Of a stretch of DNA of 57,318 nucleotides, positions 8,667-17,432 are shown piece by piece. The notes under the pieces are model-generated. The model did not search any database and was not told the DNA's origin. It worked only from the letters and a program-made list of their open reading frames with translations. The stretch is taken from NCBI GenBank assembly GCA_900541335.1, contig UQJC01000007.1, positions 1 through 57,318 of the forward strand, given 5' to 3'. Each line of letters starts with the position of its first letter. Position 1 is the stretch's first letter. Origin of the DNA: an uncultured Prevotella sp. Its GTDB lineage: Bacteria; Bacteroidota; Bacteroidia; Bacteroidales; Bacteroidaceae. The position numbers and the translations under genes were made by a program.

Positions 8667-10715
8667 ATGCGTTATACACTGCTCCGTACGTTCCGCTTCC
8701 TTCTATTCCTCTCGTTCGGTGTACTTGTGGCTGGTTGCCAGCATCCTTCTGCTTCATCTTCGCAACAGGAAACCGAACGCATAGACAGCCTGCTTGATGC
8801 CAACAAGGTTGTGCTCTTTTCCGATCCGGCAGCACTGAACGCACGACTCGTGCAATGGCAACGCGAGGTGCATGACAGCGTTAATTGGTATAAGATAGAG
8901 ACCTATCGCGCCTCTGCCCTCTACCGCCAGGGAGATACCTTGCAGTCACAGTCTCTCTATCGCCAGGTGTTAGATTGGTGTGCCAATCGTTCTGATTGTA
9001 AGGAATTGGCTGCCGATGTGTGGAATCACCAAGCCTTGCATGCCGACCAGGAAGGAAAGGTTGCTACGGCGTTACATTGTGCCGGTCGGGCCTTCCGCTT
9101 GCTCGACGGACTTCCCCACAAAACGGATAAGTTGGTACGAATCTGTATCAACCTGGCAGACATTCATTACCGTTCGGGACAGATAGCCGAAGCGGCGCGT
9201 TACTTTCGGCGCGCCCAGTTGCTCAGCGATTCTCTGCATTACGACGCACTCAACTCCTCCATCTATACCGGTTTGGGGCAAGTTTCGATGGAACTTTACG
9301 ACTTTAAGGCAGCTCACCGCCATTTTGCCCAAGCTGCCCGCTACCTGCCCGATGACGATTTGCTCGACTTCTTTTTTCACTACAATACGGTGGGCAACTG
9401 TTATTATTTCGAGGGGCGTTACCGTGAGGCACTGATTCCCTTTCGGAAGGCTTTGGCTTATGCTCAGCAGATGGAAAATGATTGCAACCAAGCCATCGCT
9501 TACAGCAACCAGGCTGAAATCTACCTCATGCTCGACAGCATTCCCCAAGCCAGTCGCATGTTACGCTTGGCCATGAAGCACTATGAGCGTTCGGGGCAGT
9601 GTCCACCCAATGCGCTTCATTACATGCAGAGCCTGCGGGCAGACCTGGCCTTGGCAGAGGGCAACATCGCGAAAGCCCGCCGCTTGTTGGAGCAATATCC
9701 CGCTCGCCTCTTTCAGCACTCGCCCCGTTACCTCATGTTGCACTTCCAGCGTCTCGAACGCTATGCGGCACGGGCTGGCCGTTGGCAGTGGGCCTATCAT
9801 TTCTCCGAAGAGCGTGAGAAGTACAGTCAGATACTCCAAAACCAACAGACGCGTAACGTAGTGGGCGAGCTTGCCTTGCGTTACAGCCGCGATACTACCC
9901 TCATTCGTCAGCAATTGAAACTTGCCGACCTGGAAACGCGCAGTGTGCGCCAGCAGAATTACATCCTTCTGGCAGTGTTTGCCGTCGTCATCGTGTTGTT
10001 GGTCAGTGTCGTATTGTTTGTGTGGATGCGTAAGCGGGCAAACGACCGACAGCGCAAGCAGGTGGAGTGTATCAACGAGCTGCGCATGGACATTGTGCGC
10101 AACCGCGTGTCCCCGCATTATATCTTTAATGTCTTGGGCACCATACTGCCACGCCTTCAGCGTTATTCCGAACTGACACTCCCGGTCGATATGCTCATTG
10201 ACGTGTTGCGTGGCAATCTGCTCGCTTCGGATAAAGTCGCCGTGGCGTTGCGCAACGAGTTGCAGTTGGTTGAAAACTTTGTCAAGCTCCACCATTTCAG
10301 TAAGGGCGACGACCCGAAGGTAGAGTGGGTGGTAGATGACGATTTGCGCGACTCCGTTCTTCAGATTCCTTCCATGTCGCTTCAGATACCGGTCGAAAAC
10401 GCTCTCAAGCACGCTTTCCCCGAACGTCATGCCTCCAATTGCATTCGCATCGAAGTAACCCACAGTGAGGGTGTCCTCACTTTGCGCGTCACCGACAATG
10501 GCGCGGGCTACAATCCGGGAAGCATCAAGCCCAACGGTCGCGATACGGGAACGGGCTTACGCCTGTTGAGCCGCACCATCGAAATTCTGAATCAGTACAA
10601 TGCGCGGCAAGCCACGTTTTCCATCACCAATCTGCTCACTCCGCTACACGGTACCTGTATGGAACTCCGCTTGCCAGAGGACTATCGTTACCTCACTTCG
10701 AGCCAAACACGTTAG
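8667..10715 (+). CDS. Lipoprotein TPR sensor kinase, LytS/YehU type
   Basis: The N-terminus is a lipoprotein signal with lipobox VAGC (Cys about residue 24). Residues ~50-420 are TPR-like helical repeats (for example EAARYFRRAQLL, DFKAAHRHFAQAARYL, GRYREALIPFRKALAYA). One transmembrane helix lies near 431-454. A His_kinase (PF06580-like) domain follows, with the phosphoacceptor block RNRVSPHYIFNVL (His about 483) where the family consensus is NPHFLFN. The ATP lid has the N-box IPVENALKHAF and the motifs DNGAGY and GTGLRLL. The layout predicts a periplasmic TPR sensor and a cytoplasmic kinase. No LytTR response regulator is adjacent, so its partner is unknown. The gene stands between the 42-bp repeat array and the metal ATPase. 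Confidence 0.85.
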   Translation: MRYTLLRTFRFLLFLSFGVLVAGCQHPSASSSQQETERIDSLLDANKVVLFSDPAALNARLVQWQREVHDSVNWYKIETYRASALYRQGDTLQSQSLYRQVLDWCANRSDCKELAADVWNHQALHADQEGKVATALHCAGRAFRLLDGLPHKTDKLVRICINLADIHYRSGQIAEAARYFRRAQLLSDSLHYDALNSSIYTGLGQVSMELYDFKAAHRHFAQAARYLPDDDLLDFFFHYNTVGNCYYFEGRYREALIPFRKALAYAQQMENDCNQAIAYSNQAEIYLMLDSIPQASRMLRLAMKHYERSGQCPPNALHYMQSLRADLALAEGNIAKARRLLEQYPARLFQHSPRYLMLHFQRLERYAARAGRWQWAYHFSEEREKYSQILQNQQTRNVVGELALRYSRDTTLIRQQLKLADLETRSVRQQNYILLAVFAVVIVLLVSVVLFVWMRKRANDRQRKQVECINELRMDIVRNRVSPHYIFNVLGTILPRLQRYSELTLPVDMLIDVLRGNLLASDKVAVALRNELQLVENFVKLHHFSKGDDPKVEWVVDDDLRDSVLQIPSMSLQIPVENALKHAFPERHASNCIRIEVTHSEGVLTLRVTDNGAGYNPGSIKPNGRDTGTGLRLLSRTIEILNQYNARQATFSITNLLTPLHGTCMELRLPEDYRYLTSSQTR

Positions 10716-10772
10716 GATAAACAAGAAGCGCAGCCCGTCGCTCTTTGCAACCGGGTTGCGACTGGGTGTCTC

Positions 10773-10780
10773 TACCTTTG
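10773..10780 (+). promoter_or_regulatory. -7 box upstream of the P1B ATPase
   Basis: TACCTTTG matches the Bacteroidetes -7 box, 74 nt upstream of the ATPase ATG. A TTTG lies at 10744-10747, but the 25-nt spacing is longer than usual, so the -33 element is uncertain. Confidence 0.5.
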
Positions 10781-10853
10781 CCTGTGTCTTTCGGGCGAAG
10801 AATCTGTTAAGTATTTCCTCAGAGACATCCGACTTTTTTATTCCTTATCGTTT

Positions 10854-12878
10854 ATGCATCTTCATCATTCATCCCACGCTCATGCTCATGGTTGTACAGA
10901 CCACACGTCTTGTTCTCATTCACACGGCCACACCCATCACGCTCACCATCACGAAGCGACGGGTGGTTGCGCCTGTGGTTGCCATGGACACAGTGCTCCC
11001 CTTTCGGAACGAATCACCCTGACCCTCTTCGGACTATCGTTGGTGCTCCTTGGTTTGAGCTTCTTCGTTCAGCCGCTGTCAGCCTATCCGTGGTTGCTTC
11101 CTTTGCTGGCCTACCTTCCTGTAGCCTTCCCCATCGTGCGCGATGCCTTCCACAGTGTGCGCAACCGTGACTTTTTCAATGAGTTCACCCTGATGCTCGT
11201 AGCCAGTATGGGAGCTTTCGCTTTGGGCGAATATACCGAAGCCGTAGCCGTCTTGCTCTTTTACACGTTAGGTGAATATCTGCAGAACCGTGCAGCTCGT
11301 TTTGCGCGGCACGACATTCGGCAGTTGGTGCAGCGCACTCCGCGTCGGGCCACCCTTTGTTTGGCCGACGGGACTCGCCAAGTCGTTCCCTCACAGTCGC
11401 TTCAACCCGGTGACTTGATAGAGGTTAAGCCAGGAGAGTGTGTACCCGTCGATGGTCAATTACAGCCAGTCAGCGGTTCGCGGGGCGAAACGCTCGAACA
11501 GGCAGACTTTGACACTGCAGCCCTTACGGGCGAATCGATGCCGCGTGCCATTCGCGTTGGCGAAACGGTCGAAGCCGGCACCCTCAGCCTTTCCCAGAGC
11601 GTGCGCTTGCGGGTATTGCGTCCCGAGTCGGCCAGTGCCGTTCAGCGTATGCTCCACCTGATTGAAGATGCCTCTCAACGAAAGGCACCAGCCGAACGAG
11701 TGATTCGACGCTTTGCTCATCGTTACACACAGATAGTCTTCTTACTTGCTGTTCTCTTGGTGTTGGTTGCGCCGCTCTGTTCCGCTCAGCCCGTTTCGGT
11801 ATGGCTCTATCGTGCGTTAGTCTTTTTGGTCGTGTCGTGTCCCTGTGCTTTGGTGCTCAGCATTCCGTTAGCCTACTTTCGCGGCATCGGTGTAGCCTCA
11901 CGCAGTGGTATCCTCTTTCGGGGCGGCATCTTTCTCGACACTTTGACTCGGGTCAAACGCGTATGTTTTGACAAGACGGGAACGCTCACTACGGGCGAAT
12001 TTGAGATTAAGCACCTCGTAGCTTGTGCCCCCTATACCGCCGATCAGCTCTGCTATTATGCCGCTTCGCTTGAACAAGGCAGTAACCACCCTTTGGCACG
12101 TGCTATTGTGCGCGAGGCCAAGTTGCCGCTGTCAACCCACGTTGAGGGCGTGTGTGAACAGGCAGGCAAGGGCGTACAAGGTTGTGTCGACGGTGATCAG
12201 GTAGTGGTCGGAACAGAGGCGTTTTTGCAATCACTGGGCTTGACCTTGCCCGTTCTTTCTGAGGCTGAGGCTCATGCCGATTGTTCGCGTGTCGTTTGTG
12301 CACGAGGTGGTCAGATCGTCGGTTACCTCTATCTCACCGACGAATTGCGCCCCGAAGCTCCCCAAGTAGTCGAGCGATTGCGTGCGGCTGGGGTTGACCG
12401 CTTACAAATCCTTTCGGGTGACCGTGTCGCCGCTGTGGAGGCGTTGGGTAAACGCTTAGGCATTGCTGCTCAAGGAGAATGTACCCCCGAGCTCAAAAGT
12501 CGCGAAGTCGCGGCTTCGTCAGCCACAGGAACTCCTGTCGAAACTTGCTTTCTGGGTGACGGATTCAACGATGGCCCGGCTTTGGCTTCAGCCGATGTCG
12601 GTGTAGCTTGGGGAACAGGCGGTTCTGACCTTGCAATCGAGACTGCCGATGTGGTTTTACGTCGCAATTCCCTTTTGGCATTGACCGATGCTTTCTCCAT
12701 CGCCCGTCAAGTGAAGCGCGTTGTTTTTCAGAATATCGCTTTCGCCTTAGGTGCCAAAGCTCTGGTGTTGCTTTTAGCCTCTTGGGGCATTGCACACTTG
12801 TGGATGGCCATCCTTGCCGATACCGGCGTGGCATTGCTCTGTGTAGCCAATATCTGGCGCATCCGTCGCGGTGTCTGA
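10854..12878 (+). CDS. P1B-type heavy-metal (Zn/Cd/Pb-like) transporting ATPase
   Basis: This inner-membrane efflux pump has all P-type ATPase landmarks: the actuator-domain TGES, the intramembrane metal motif CPC (Cys ~329), the phosphorylated Asp in DKTGTLT (Asp ~373) and the hinge GDGFNDGPALASADVG. The TM region FNEFTLMLVASMGAFALGEY resembles ZntA/CadA-type Zn2+/Cd2+/Pb2+ pumps more than CopA. The first ~48 residues replace the usual ferredoxin-like HMA domain with a His-rich tail (HHSSHAHAHG ... HTHHAHHH) ending in a CACGCHGH Cys cluster. At 674 aa it is of normal size. The Fur-family gene 67 nt downstream is probably cotranscribed and may sense the same metal. Substrate is inferred from the TM motifs. 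Confidence 0.92.
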   Translation: MHLHHSSHAHAHGCTDHTSCSHSHGHTHHAHHHEATGGCACGCHGHSAPLSERITLTLFGLSLVLLGLSFFVQPLSAYPWLLPLLAYLPVAFPIVRDAFHSVRNRDFFNEFTLMLVASMGAFALGEYTEAVAVLLFYTLGEYLQNRAARFARHDIRQLVQRTPRRATLCLADGTRQVVPSQSLQPGDLIEVKPGECVPVDGQLQPVSGSRGETLEQADFDTAALTGESMPRAIRVGETVEAGTLSLSQSVRLRVLRPESASAVQRMLHLIEDASQRKAPAERVIRRFAHRYTQIVFLLAVLLVLVAPLCSAQPVSVWLYRALVFLVVSCPCALVLSIPLAYFRGIGVASRSGILFRGGIFLDTLTRVKRVCFDKTGTLTTGEFEIKHLVACAPYTADQLCYYAASLEQGSNHPLARAIVREAKLPLSTHVEGVCEQAGKGVQGCVDGDQVVVGTEAFLQSLGLTLPVLSEAEAHADCSRVVCARGGQIVGYLYLTDELRPEAPQVVERLRAAGVDRLQILSGDRVAAVEALGKRLGIAAQGECTPELKSREVAASSATGTPVETCFLGDGFNDGPALASADVGVAWGTGGSDLAIETADVVLRRNSLLALTDAFSIARQVKRVVFQNIAFALGAKALVLLLASWGIAHLWMAILADTGVALLCVANIWRIRRGV

Positions 12879-12945
12879 GGCGGTAAGGCAGCGTGCGTCC
12901 TTGTTCGGAAAGCCTCTCTTTTCCTCCTAACTTCTTAAGCAATTC

Positions 12946-13383
12946 ATGCTCATGTCCATTCTATTAGAAAGTCGTCAGATTAAGCCTACGGCAGTACGTT
13001 TGTTAGTATTAAGTGCTTTAGAAAAAGCCGAATGTGCCCTCTCGTTATCCGACTTGGAGGCCCGTCTCGGCACGGTTGATAAGTCTAGCATCTTCCGCAC
13101 GCTCAGCTTGTTTCTCAACCATCATTTGGTTCACACCGTCGAGGACGGTTCGGGTATGTTGAAGTATGCACTCTGTCCGCCCGACTGTCATTGTGGCGAA
13201 GCTAATCATGAAGGCTTGGAGGATTTACACACCCATTTTCGCTGCGAACGTTGTGGCAAGACATTTTGCCTGCGTGGTCTTCCCGTTCCACAGGTACAGC
13301 TTCCGCCTGGTTTCTGTCTGACCTCTGCTAACTATGTGTTGGTCGGCTACTGCCCAGATTGTGCGCGCAAATCAGGGCGATAG
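12946..13383 (+). CDS. Fur-family metal-responsive regulator
   Basis: The N-terminal ~80 residues fit the Fur winged helix (SLSDLEARLGTVDKSSIFRTLSLFLNHHLVHTV). The dimerisation half has the His-rich patch EGLEDLHTHFRCERCGKTFCL and two Cys-x2-Cys pairs, CERC (near 100) and CPDC (near 137), of the structural zinc site typical of Fur/Zur/PerR. Length is 145 aa from the ATG at 12946; an in-frame ATG at 12952 is equally possible. Its position after a zinc-type exporter suggests a Zur-like or exporter-specific sensor. Metal specificity cannot be read from sequence. A perfect hairpin terminator closes the pair. Confidence 0.88.
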   Translation: MLMSILLESRQIKPTAVRLLVLSALEKAECALSLSDLEARLGTVDKSSIFRTLSLFLNHHLVHTVEDGSGMLKYALCPPDCHCGEANHEGLEDLHTHFRCERCGKTFCLRGLPVPQVQLPPGFCLTSANYVLVGYCPDCARKSGR

Positions 13384-13434
13384 CCATCGGTTGCAGACCG
13401 TTGCATCGCTCTCTTCCTTTTTCGTCTTAATAGC

Positions 13435-13472
13435 AAAGCCCCCTCGCGAATTTCGATTCGCGAGGGGGCTTT
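13435..13472. terminator. Bidirectional terminator
   Basis: A perfect 17-bp stem (AAAGCCCCCTCGCGAAT with its complement) closes on a TTCG tetraloop between the convergent fur-family and DUF4923 genes. The A-rich start and T-rich end of the stem suit both strands. Confidence 0.9.
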
Positions 13473-13492
13473 GCCGTTAGGAGAGTAAAGAA

Positions 13493-14185
13493 TTATTTGT
13501 CCTTCTCCAGTTGCATGCCGATATACATGCCCTGGTATTGGTCGAGCAGTTTACCCGCAGCTTTCAGAGACTGGCGGTTGCTCAATGCCGCAATACCCTT
13601 GACCAGCTTCATCAGTTTCGTGCTTTCGTAGAGCAGACTGAGTTTGCCATTCTTCATAGCCACGCGCGTCGTCGAAGTCGCGAGTCCGGCGAGGTACGTC
13701 ATCTGGAGCGTCTTCTTCTCCACGTCAAACTTATAAGTACCCTGAATGGTTCGACCGCCGAGGTTGGCCGTGTACGTCTTGTCCTCGTTGAACGTGTAAG
13801 AGCATGCTCCCGGTTTGATACCGATCAGCGCCAATTTTTCGTTGACTTCGCTTTCGAGCTTGGAGGAAGCCAGTTCGCCGCCAACCTGCGCCAAGAGGTT
13901 TTCGCTTTGGAATACACATTCAGCACCCGTATAGTTCCAGGTGCCCACAATGCTCTTCTCCGTCAGCTTCTTGCTGCCGTTGAGCACATTGCCCAAGAGG
14001 TTTTCCAGAAACGAACCACCCTGGGGAGGCTCCTGTTCGCTCTCCGTCGGTGTTGTCGTCGTCGTGTTGCCTTGACCCAGCAATGCGTTAGCGGCACCGA
14101 GGTAAGCGTTTTGGCTCGTGCCGCAGCTGCTCATCGAGCAAGCACAGGCAGAGAGAAGGGTGAAGAGTACGGTTTTCTTCATCAT
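13493..14185 (-). CDS. DUF4923-family lipoprotein
   Basis: The 230-aa product starts with a lipoprotein signal (MMKKTVLFTLLSACACSMSSCG; the most likely lipobox Cys is in SSCG near residue 21). A Thr/Pro-rich linker (TTTTTPTE) follows, then a segment FLENLLGNVLNGSKKLTEKSIVGTWNY. The body alternates short strands (CSYTFNEDKTYTANLGG, GTYKFDVEKKTLQMTY), as in lipocalin-like DUF4923 proteins of Bacteroidales. The predicted location is the periplasm or outer membrane. Function is not known. It converges with the fur-family gene and lies downstream of thiL with a 67-nt gap, but it need not share its transcript. Confidence 0.8.
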   Translation of the reverse strand: MMKKTVLFTLLSACACSMSSCGTSQNAYLGAANALLGQGNTTTTTPTESEQEPPQGGSFLENLLGNVLNGSKKLTEKSIVGTWNYTGAECVFQSENLLAQVGGELASSKLESEVNEKLALIGIKPGACSYTFNEDKTYTANLGGRTIQGTYKFDVEKKTLQMTYLAGLATSTTRVAMKNGKLSLLYESTKLMKLVKGIAALSNRQSLKAAGKLLDQYQGMYIGMQLEKDK

Positions 14186-14252
14186 AGTGTTTGTAGAATT
14201 ATGTGATGCGGGCTTTTAGCCCAGGTGAATAGTCGAGGCTTGCTATAGGATA

Positions 14253-15314
14253 TTATTCCTCAGCTTGCGCCAGCGGATTCCATCCTTGTGCTTTGAGGTC
14301 AAACTCATTGCCGTCGCGCGTCACGAGTTTCTGTCCTTCGCTGGCAGCCGTGATGTGCCCAATGATTTTAACGTCCTCCAGTTGCGCCACTTGTTCGTGA
14401 CAGGCGAGGGGCACCGTAAACAGCAATTCGTAGTCTTCGCCCCCGTTGAGTGCAGCCGTGTAGACGTTCATGTTGAATTCCTCCGCCGTCACCGCCGTTT
14501 GGTAATCAATAGGGATACGCTCCTCGTAGAGTCGGCAACCCTTCTGACTTTGTTTGCAGATGTGCATCAACTCCGAGGAGAGGCCGTCGCTGATGTCCAT
14601 CATAGCCGTCGGACGGATGCCCGCTTCGTGCAGTCGCTGAATGATGTCGCGGCGCGCTTCGGGTTTAAGGAAACGCTCAATGAGGTATTCCTTGCCGCTG
14701 AAGTCCGGTTGGGCTACCGTTTCAGCCTGTCCCTTCTGCGACTGGAAGATACGCTTTTCGCGCTCCATCAGTTGCAGTCCCATGTAGGCCGCACCGAGAT
14801 TACCACTCACACAGACGAGGTCCGTGTCGTGTGCACCGTCGCGCGTCACCACGTCGTTTGCTTCTGCTTCGCCAATGCAAGTCAGGCTGAGAGCAATGCC
14901 CGTCAGCGAAGAGGTCGTATCGCCTCCGATGAGATCCACCCCGTGGCGTTCGCAGGCCAGACGGATGCCCGCGTAGAGTTCGTCCAAATGCTCTACCTGA
15001 ATGCGGCGTCCCACAGCCAGACTAACCAATAACTGGCGCGGAGTACCATTCATTGCATAGACATCCGAGAAATTTACCATCGCCGCCTTGTAGCCCAAGT
15101 GCTTGAGCGGTGTATACGTCAGGTCGAAATGAATGCCTTCCATCAGCATATCCGTCGTCACGAGTACGCGTTTGCTGTCTTCCGGGTTATTGCTATATCG
15201 GAGCACGGCGCAATCGTCACCCACGCCGCGCAGGGTCGAAGTATTCTGTAACTGGATGCCTTGAGTCAAGCGATCAATCAAGCCGAACTCGCCGAGGTTT
15301 GCTATTTCTGTCAT
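14253..15314 (-). CDS. thiL: Thiamine-monophosphate kinase
   Basis: ThiL phosphorylates thiamine monophosphate to thiamine diphosphate with ATP. The N-terminus has GEFGLIDRL and the family motif GVGDDCAVL, whose acidic residues bind Mg-ATP. TTDMLMEGIHFDL and GGDTTSS are further PurM/ThiL-like ATP-binding blocks, and DISDGLSSEL lies near 240. The ATG at 15314 (MTEIANLGEFGL) gives 353 aa; 24 codons of upstream open frame are not conserved-looking and are not included. It is unlinked from the thi operon at 50-53 kb, as is common. Confidence 0.93.
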   Translation of the reverse strand: MTEIANLGEFGLIDRLTQGIQLQNTSTLRGVGDDCAVLRYSNNPEDSKRVLVTTDMLMEGIHFDLTYTPLKHLGYKAAMVNFSDVYAMNGTPRQLLVSLAVGRRIQVEHLDELYAGIRLACERHGVDLIGGDTTSSLTGIALSLTCIGEAEANDVVTRDGAHDTDLVCVSGNLGAAYMGLQLMEREKRIFQSQKGQAETVAQPDFSGKEYLIERFLKPEARRDIIQRLHEAGIRPTAMMDISDGLSSELMHICKQSQKGCRLYEERIPIDYQTAVTAEEFNMNVYTAALNGGEDYELLFTVPLACHEQVAQLEDVKIIGHITAASEGQKLVTRDGNEFDLKAQGWNPLAQAEE

Positions 15315-15507
15315 AGGAGATAGTTTGAGGGTAAAAGATTTCCGAACCTCCGCTGTGGCAGAGATTCGGAAGTATCGGGAAATCATATTTTAGGCCGCTT
15401 TCGTCCGGTCGGTTCCAAGTGCCGGTAGGTTCGTTCGTAGGTTCACCTGTTGTTGCCTTTCTGTCGTAACCTTCCGATTGTCCGACCTTTCGTCGGGCGA
15501 AAAGCCT

Positions 15508-15984
15508 TTAGAAGTAAAAGCCCAAGCCGATGCGCAACCCGAAGGTGCTGTTATCGGCAAAGTCGTGGAGAGACATCTTATAATAGAGGGCCGGTTCGAG
15601 CGTGATGTGACGGTTAAGGAAGAACGCGTAGCCCACTTCCAGCGGAATCTGTACATCGTTGTTATTCGGCGTGTAATGAACGTATTCTGCACCGCCGCTG
15701 AGGTAAACACCGCATTGGTCAAAGTAATAACGTGCGGCAGCACCTACACTCACGTCGTCAATGGCGCGTGTGTGGTTATAGCTAACGTTGGCTTTCAGTA
15801 ACAGACAGTCTGCCACGAAGTAGCCTGCCGTTGCATCGAGTCCGAAACGGAACTTTTCGCTTTTGCTATACGACATACCAATGCCTGAAACAGAAGCACC
15901 GACATATTTCTTGCCTTGTTCGAATTGGGCATGTGCTGAAAGTGTGCCAATCAAGAGGCAGCAGATAAGAAGAATTTTTTTCAT
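15508..15984 (-). CDS. Small outer-membrane beta-barrel protein
   Basis: The 158-aa protein has a clear Sec signal (MKKILLICCLLIGTLSAHA, cut before QFEQG). The remainder is a series of amphipathic strands with alternating hydrophobic residues (YVGASVSGIGMSYS, FGLDATAGYFVA, LLKANVSYNHTRA, VYLSGGAEYVHYT) ending FGLRIGLGFYF, with the C-terminal Phe typical of BAM substrates. About eight strands can be counted, like OmpA/OmpX-class or OMP_b-brl proteins. Its role is unknown. A promoter box for it lies inside the end of the upstream gene. The 193-base gap to thiL shows no gene. Confidence 0.8.
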   Translation of the reverse strand: MKKILLICCLLIGTLSAHAQFEQGKKYVGASVSGIGMSYSKSEKFRFGLDATAGYFVADCLLLKANVSYNHTRAIDDVSVGAAARYYFDQCGVYLSGGAEYVHYTPNNNDVQIPLEVGYAFFLNRHITLEPALYYKMSLHDFADNSTFGLRIGLGFYF

Positions 15985-16072
15985 ACGCGTTAGGAGTAAA
16001 AGTTCTCCATAAGGAAGAGAGTTGAAGTAAGGAATGTCTGGAAAAAGAAGACACCTCGTGGAGAGCTGTTTG

Positions 16073-17158
16073 CTATGTGTACTGTGCGCAAAAGTACCAC
16101 AATTTTCTAATACTCATGGGGATGTCTGTCGCTTTTAGCTGGCCCTCATCCATTTTTTGTGCGAGGTGTAGCGCGGTGTGTCCCATCGTTCTGCGCAGGT
16201 TCACTTCCACACAGGGCATCAGGGCTTTGCCCGTTTCTGTTCGTACCGTCATCAGGTCTACGCCCAGCGGTCCGACATACCTTCCAGCCAGATAGTGTGA
16301 GAACTGTTGTGCCATGGTGTGGCAGAGTGTTCCGACGGCTTCCGCACTCCCGATCAATTCCGTCGTTTGTGCTACCAACGCTTCGGGGGAAGCCACCAGG
16401 TTGCCCGCATATTGTCCCGTAGGGTGGGTGACAAAATGAGAGAAGCCTTCACAACGCACTTCACCCGTTGCCGTCGCCGTAAACTCCAGGGCAAAGTCCG
16501 TGTCTCTTTCGTAGGCCGGCTGCAGTTCGACTGCTCCTTGTTCGCGAATCAGTTTGCGGATGCGTCCACATTCCGAAGCGGTGGGCGTACGATGGATTCG
16601 AAACACGCCTCGTCCACTGCACGACCACAAAGCCTTTACCATCAGCGTCGGGTGGTGTTCCAATTGTTGAAAAACCTCCGCTTCGCTATGCGCCAAGAAG
16701 GATTCGCCGACCAAAGGCAGTGGAAAGCCTTTCAACGCCTCCTTCAGCAAGGGGAGTACTTCGGTTGTTGTCTGTCGGCTGCTCAAGGTGCGGAGCGTTT
16801 GGAGCTCTTCCGCCTGGGGCAACAGCCTTTCGGGTGCTCCCGCTTTTCGCAACTGGTGACAAAGCAGCAAGTCCCAGCCCCAAGGTACGATTTCTTCTAT
16901 GTCGTTCCATACCGCTGCCGTCAGTTCTCGTGTGTGCAACCAGTTCAGCTCTTTGCCCCATGCATTCGTCTCAGTTTTCTCCCCGTCTGGCTTCGTTGTC
17001 TCCTCCGGAATCCAAACGGCATCGCCCGCTTCAGCCCAAATCGCTGGCAGCAGGCACCATTCCACAGCCAGTTTGCGTGCTGCTCCCGATGGATAATAAT
17101 AAGGAGAGTGTGCGGCCAAAGCTTCGTCGTGCGAAGGGTTGAAAAGATGGAGTTTCAT
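16073..17158 (-). CDS. ATP-grasp-like protein of unknown function
   Basis: The ATG at 17158 (MKLHLFNPSHDEALAAHS) gives 361 aa. Upstream frame continues through tRNA-His and is excluded. The N-terminal third (GAARKLAVEWCLLPAIWAEAGDAVW) is not a family I recognise. The second half looks like an ATP-grasp fold: MVKALWSCSGRGVFRI supplies a Lys and Gly-rich loop, and LMPCVEVNLRRTMGHTAL fits the Mg-binding Glu-x-Asn end with a following Arg. Family members join a carboxylate to an amine or thiol with ATP; the substrates here are unknown. It lies ~160 nt behind tRNA-His, separated by the tRNA terminator, so it needs its own promoter in that gap. Confidence 0.72.
   Translation of the reverse strand: MKLHLFNPSHDEALAAHSPYYYPSGAARKLAVEWCLLPAIWAEAGDAVWIPEETTKPDGEKTETNAWGKELNWLHTRELTAAVWNDIEEIVPWGWDLLLCHQLRKAGAPERLLPQAEELQTLRTLSSRQTTTEVLPLLKEALKGFPLPLVGESFLAHSEAEVFQQLEHHPTLMVKALWSCSGRGVFRIHRTPTASECGRIRKLIREQGAVELQPAYERDTDFALEFTATATGEVRCEGFSHFVTHPTGQYAGNLVASPEALVAQTTELIGSAEAVGTLCHTMAQQFSHYLAGRYVGPLGVDLMTVRTETGKALMPCVEVNLRRTMGHTALHLAQKMDEGQLKATDIPMSIRKLWYFCAQYT
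16089..16096 (-). promoter_or_regulatory. -7 box for the small barrel gene
   Basis: The minus strand reads TACTTTTG, a TAnnTTTG match 105 nt upstream of the barrel gene. It lies inside the 3' end of the ATP-grasp-like gene. Confidence 0.5.
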
Positions 17159-17283
17159 ACCAGAAGAAGTATAGAATGGGAGTACTTGACGATTTTCTAC
17201 CACCGTCTGTTTTTCGATTCTCTCCGCCCTCTGAAGGTTGGAGAGAGTCGGCGGCTGAAAAGACGGGGCTCGATGGGAAATAA

Positions 17284-17316
17284 AAAAAGCGAGGAGTTTG
17301 TGAAAAACTCCTCGCT
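17284..17316 (-). terminator. Terminator of tRNA-His
   Basis: On the minus strand AGCGAGGAGTTT pairs with AAACTCCTCGCT and is followed by TTTTTTTA. It separates the tRNA from the ATP-grasp-like gene. Confidence 0.88.
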
Positions 17317-17322
17317 GGGTGG

Positions 17323-17397
17323 GGTGCTTAGTGGGATTCGAACCCACGACATTCAGAACCACAATCTGACGCTCTAACCGACTGAACTATAAGCACC
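17323..17397 (-). tRNA. tRNA-His (GTG)
   Basis: The minus strand gives GGTGCTTA paired with TAAGCACC, an 8-bp acceptor with G-1 opposite C73, the identity mark of tRNA-His. The anticodon stem TCAGA/TCTGA holds TTGTGGT (anticodon GTG), and the T-arm has GGGTTCGAATCCC. CCA follows C73 in the DNA at 17320-17322. Confidence 0.97.
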
Positions 17398-17424
17398 ATC
17401 GTGTCTTTCTTTTCGAAAGCGATG

Positions 17425-17432
17425 CAAAAGTA
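17425..17432 (-). promoter_or_regulatory. -7 box of the tRNA-His promoter
   Basis: The minus strand reads TACTTTTG about 28 nt upstream of the tRNA 5' end. Confidence 0.65.

Noticed and set aside
17159..17362. N-terminal extension of the ATP-grasp-like protein
   Set aside because: The open frame runs through the tRNA-His terminator and into the tRNA itself.
16307..17377. 356-codon open frame antisense to the ATP-grasp-like gene
   Set aside because: It is a shadow of the real gene with Arg/Cys-rich random composition, and it crosses the tRNA.
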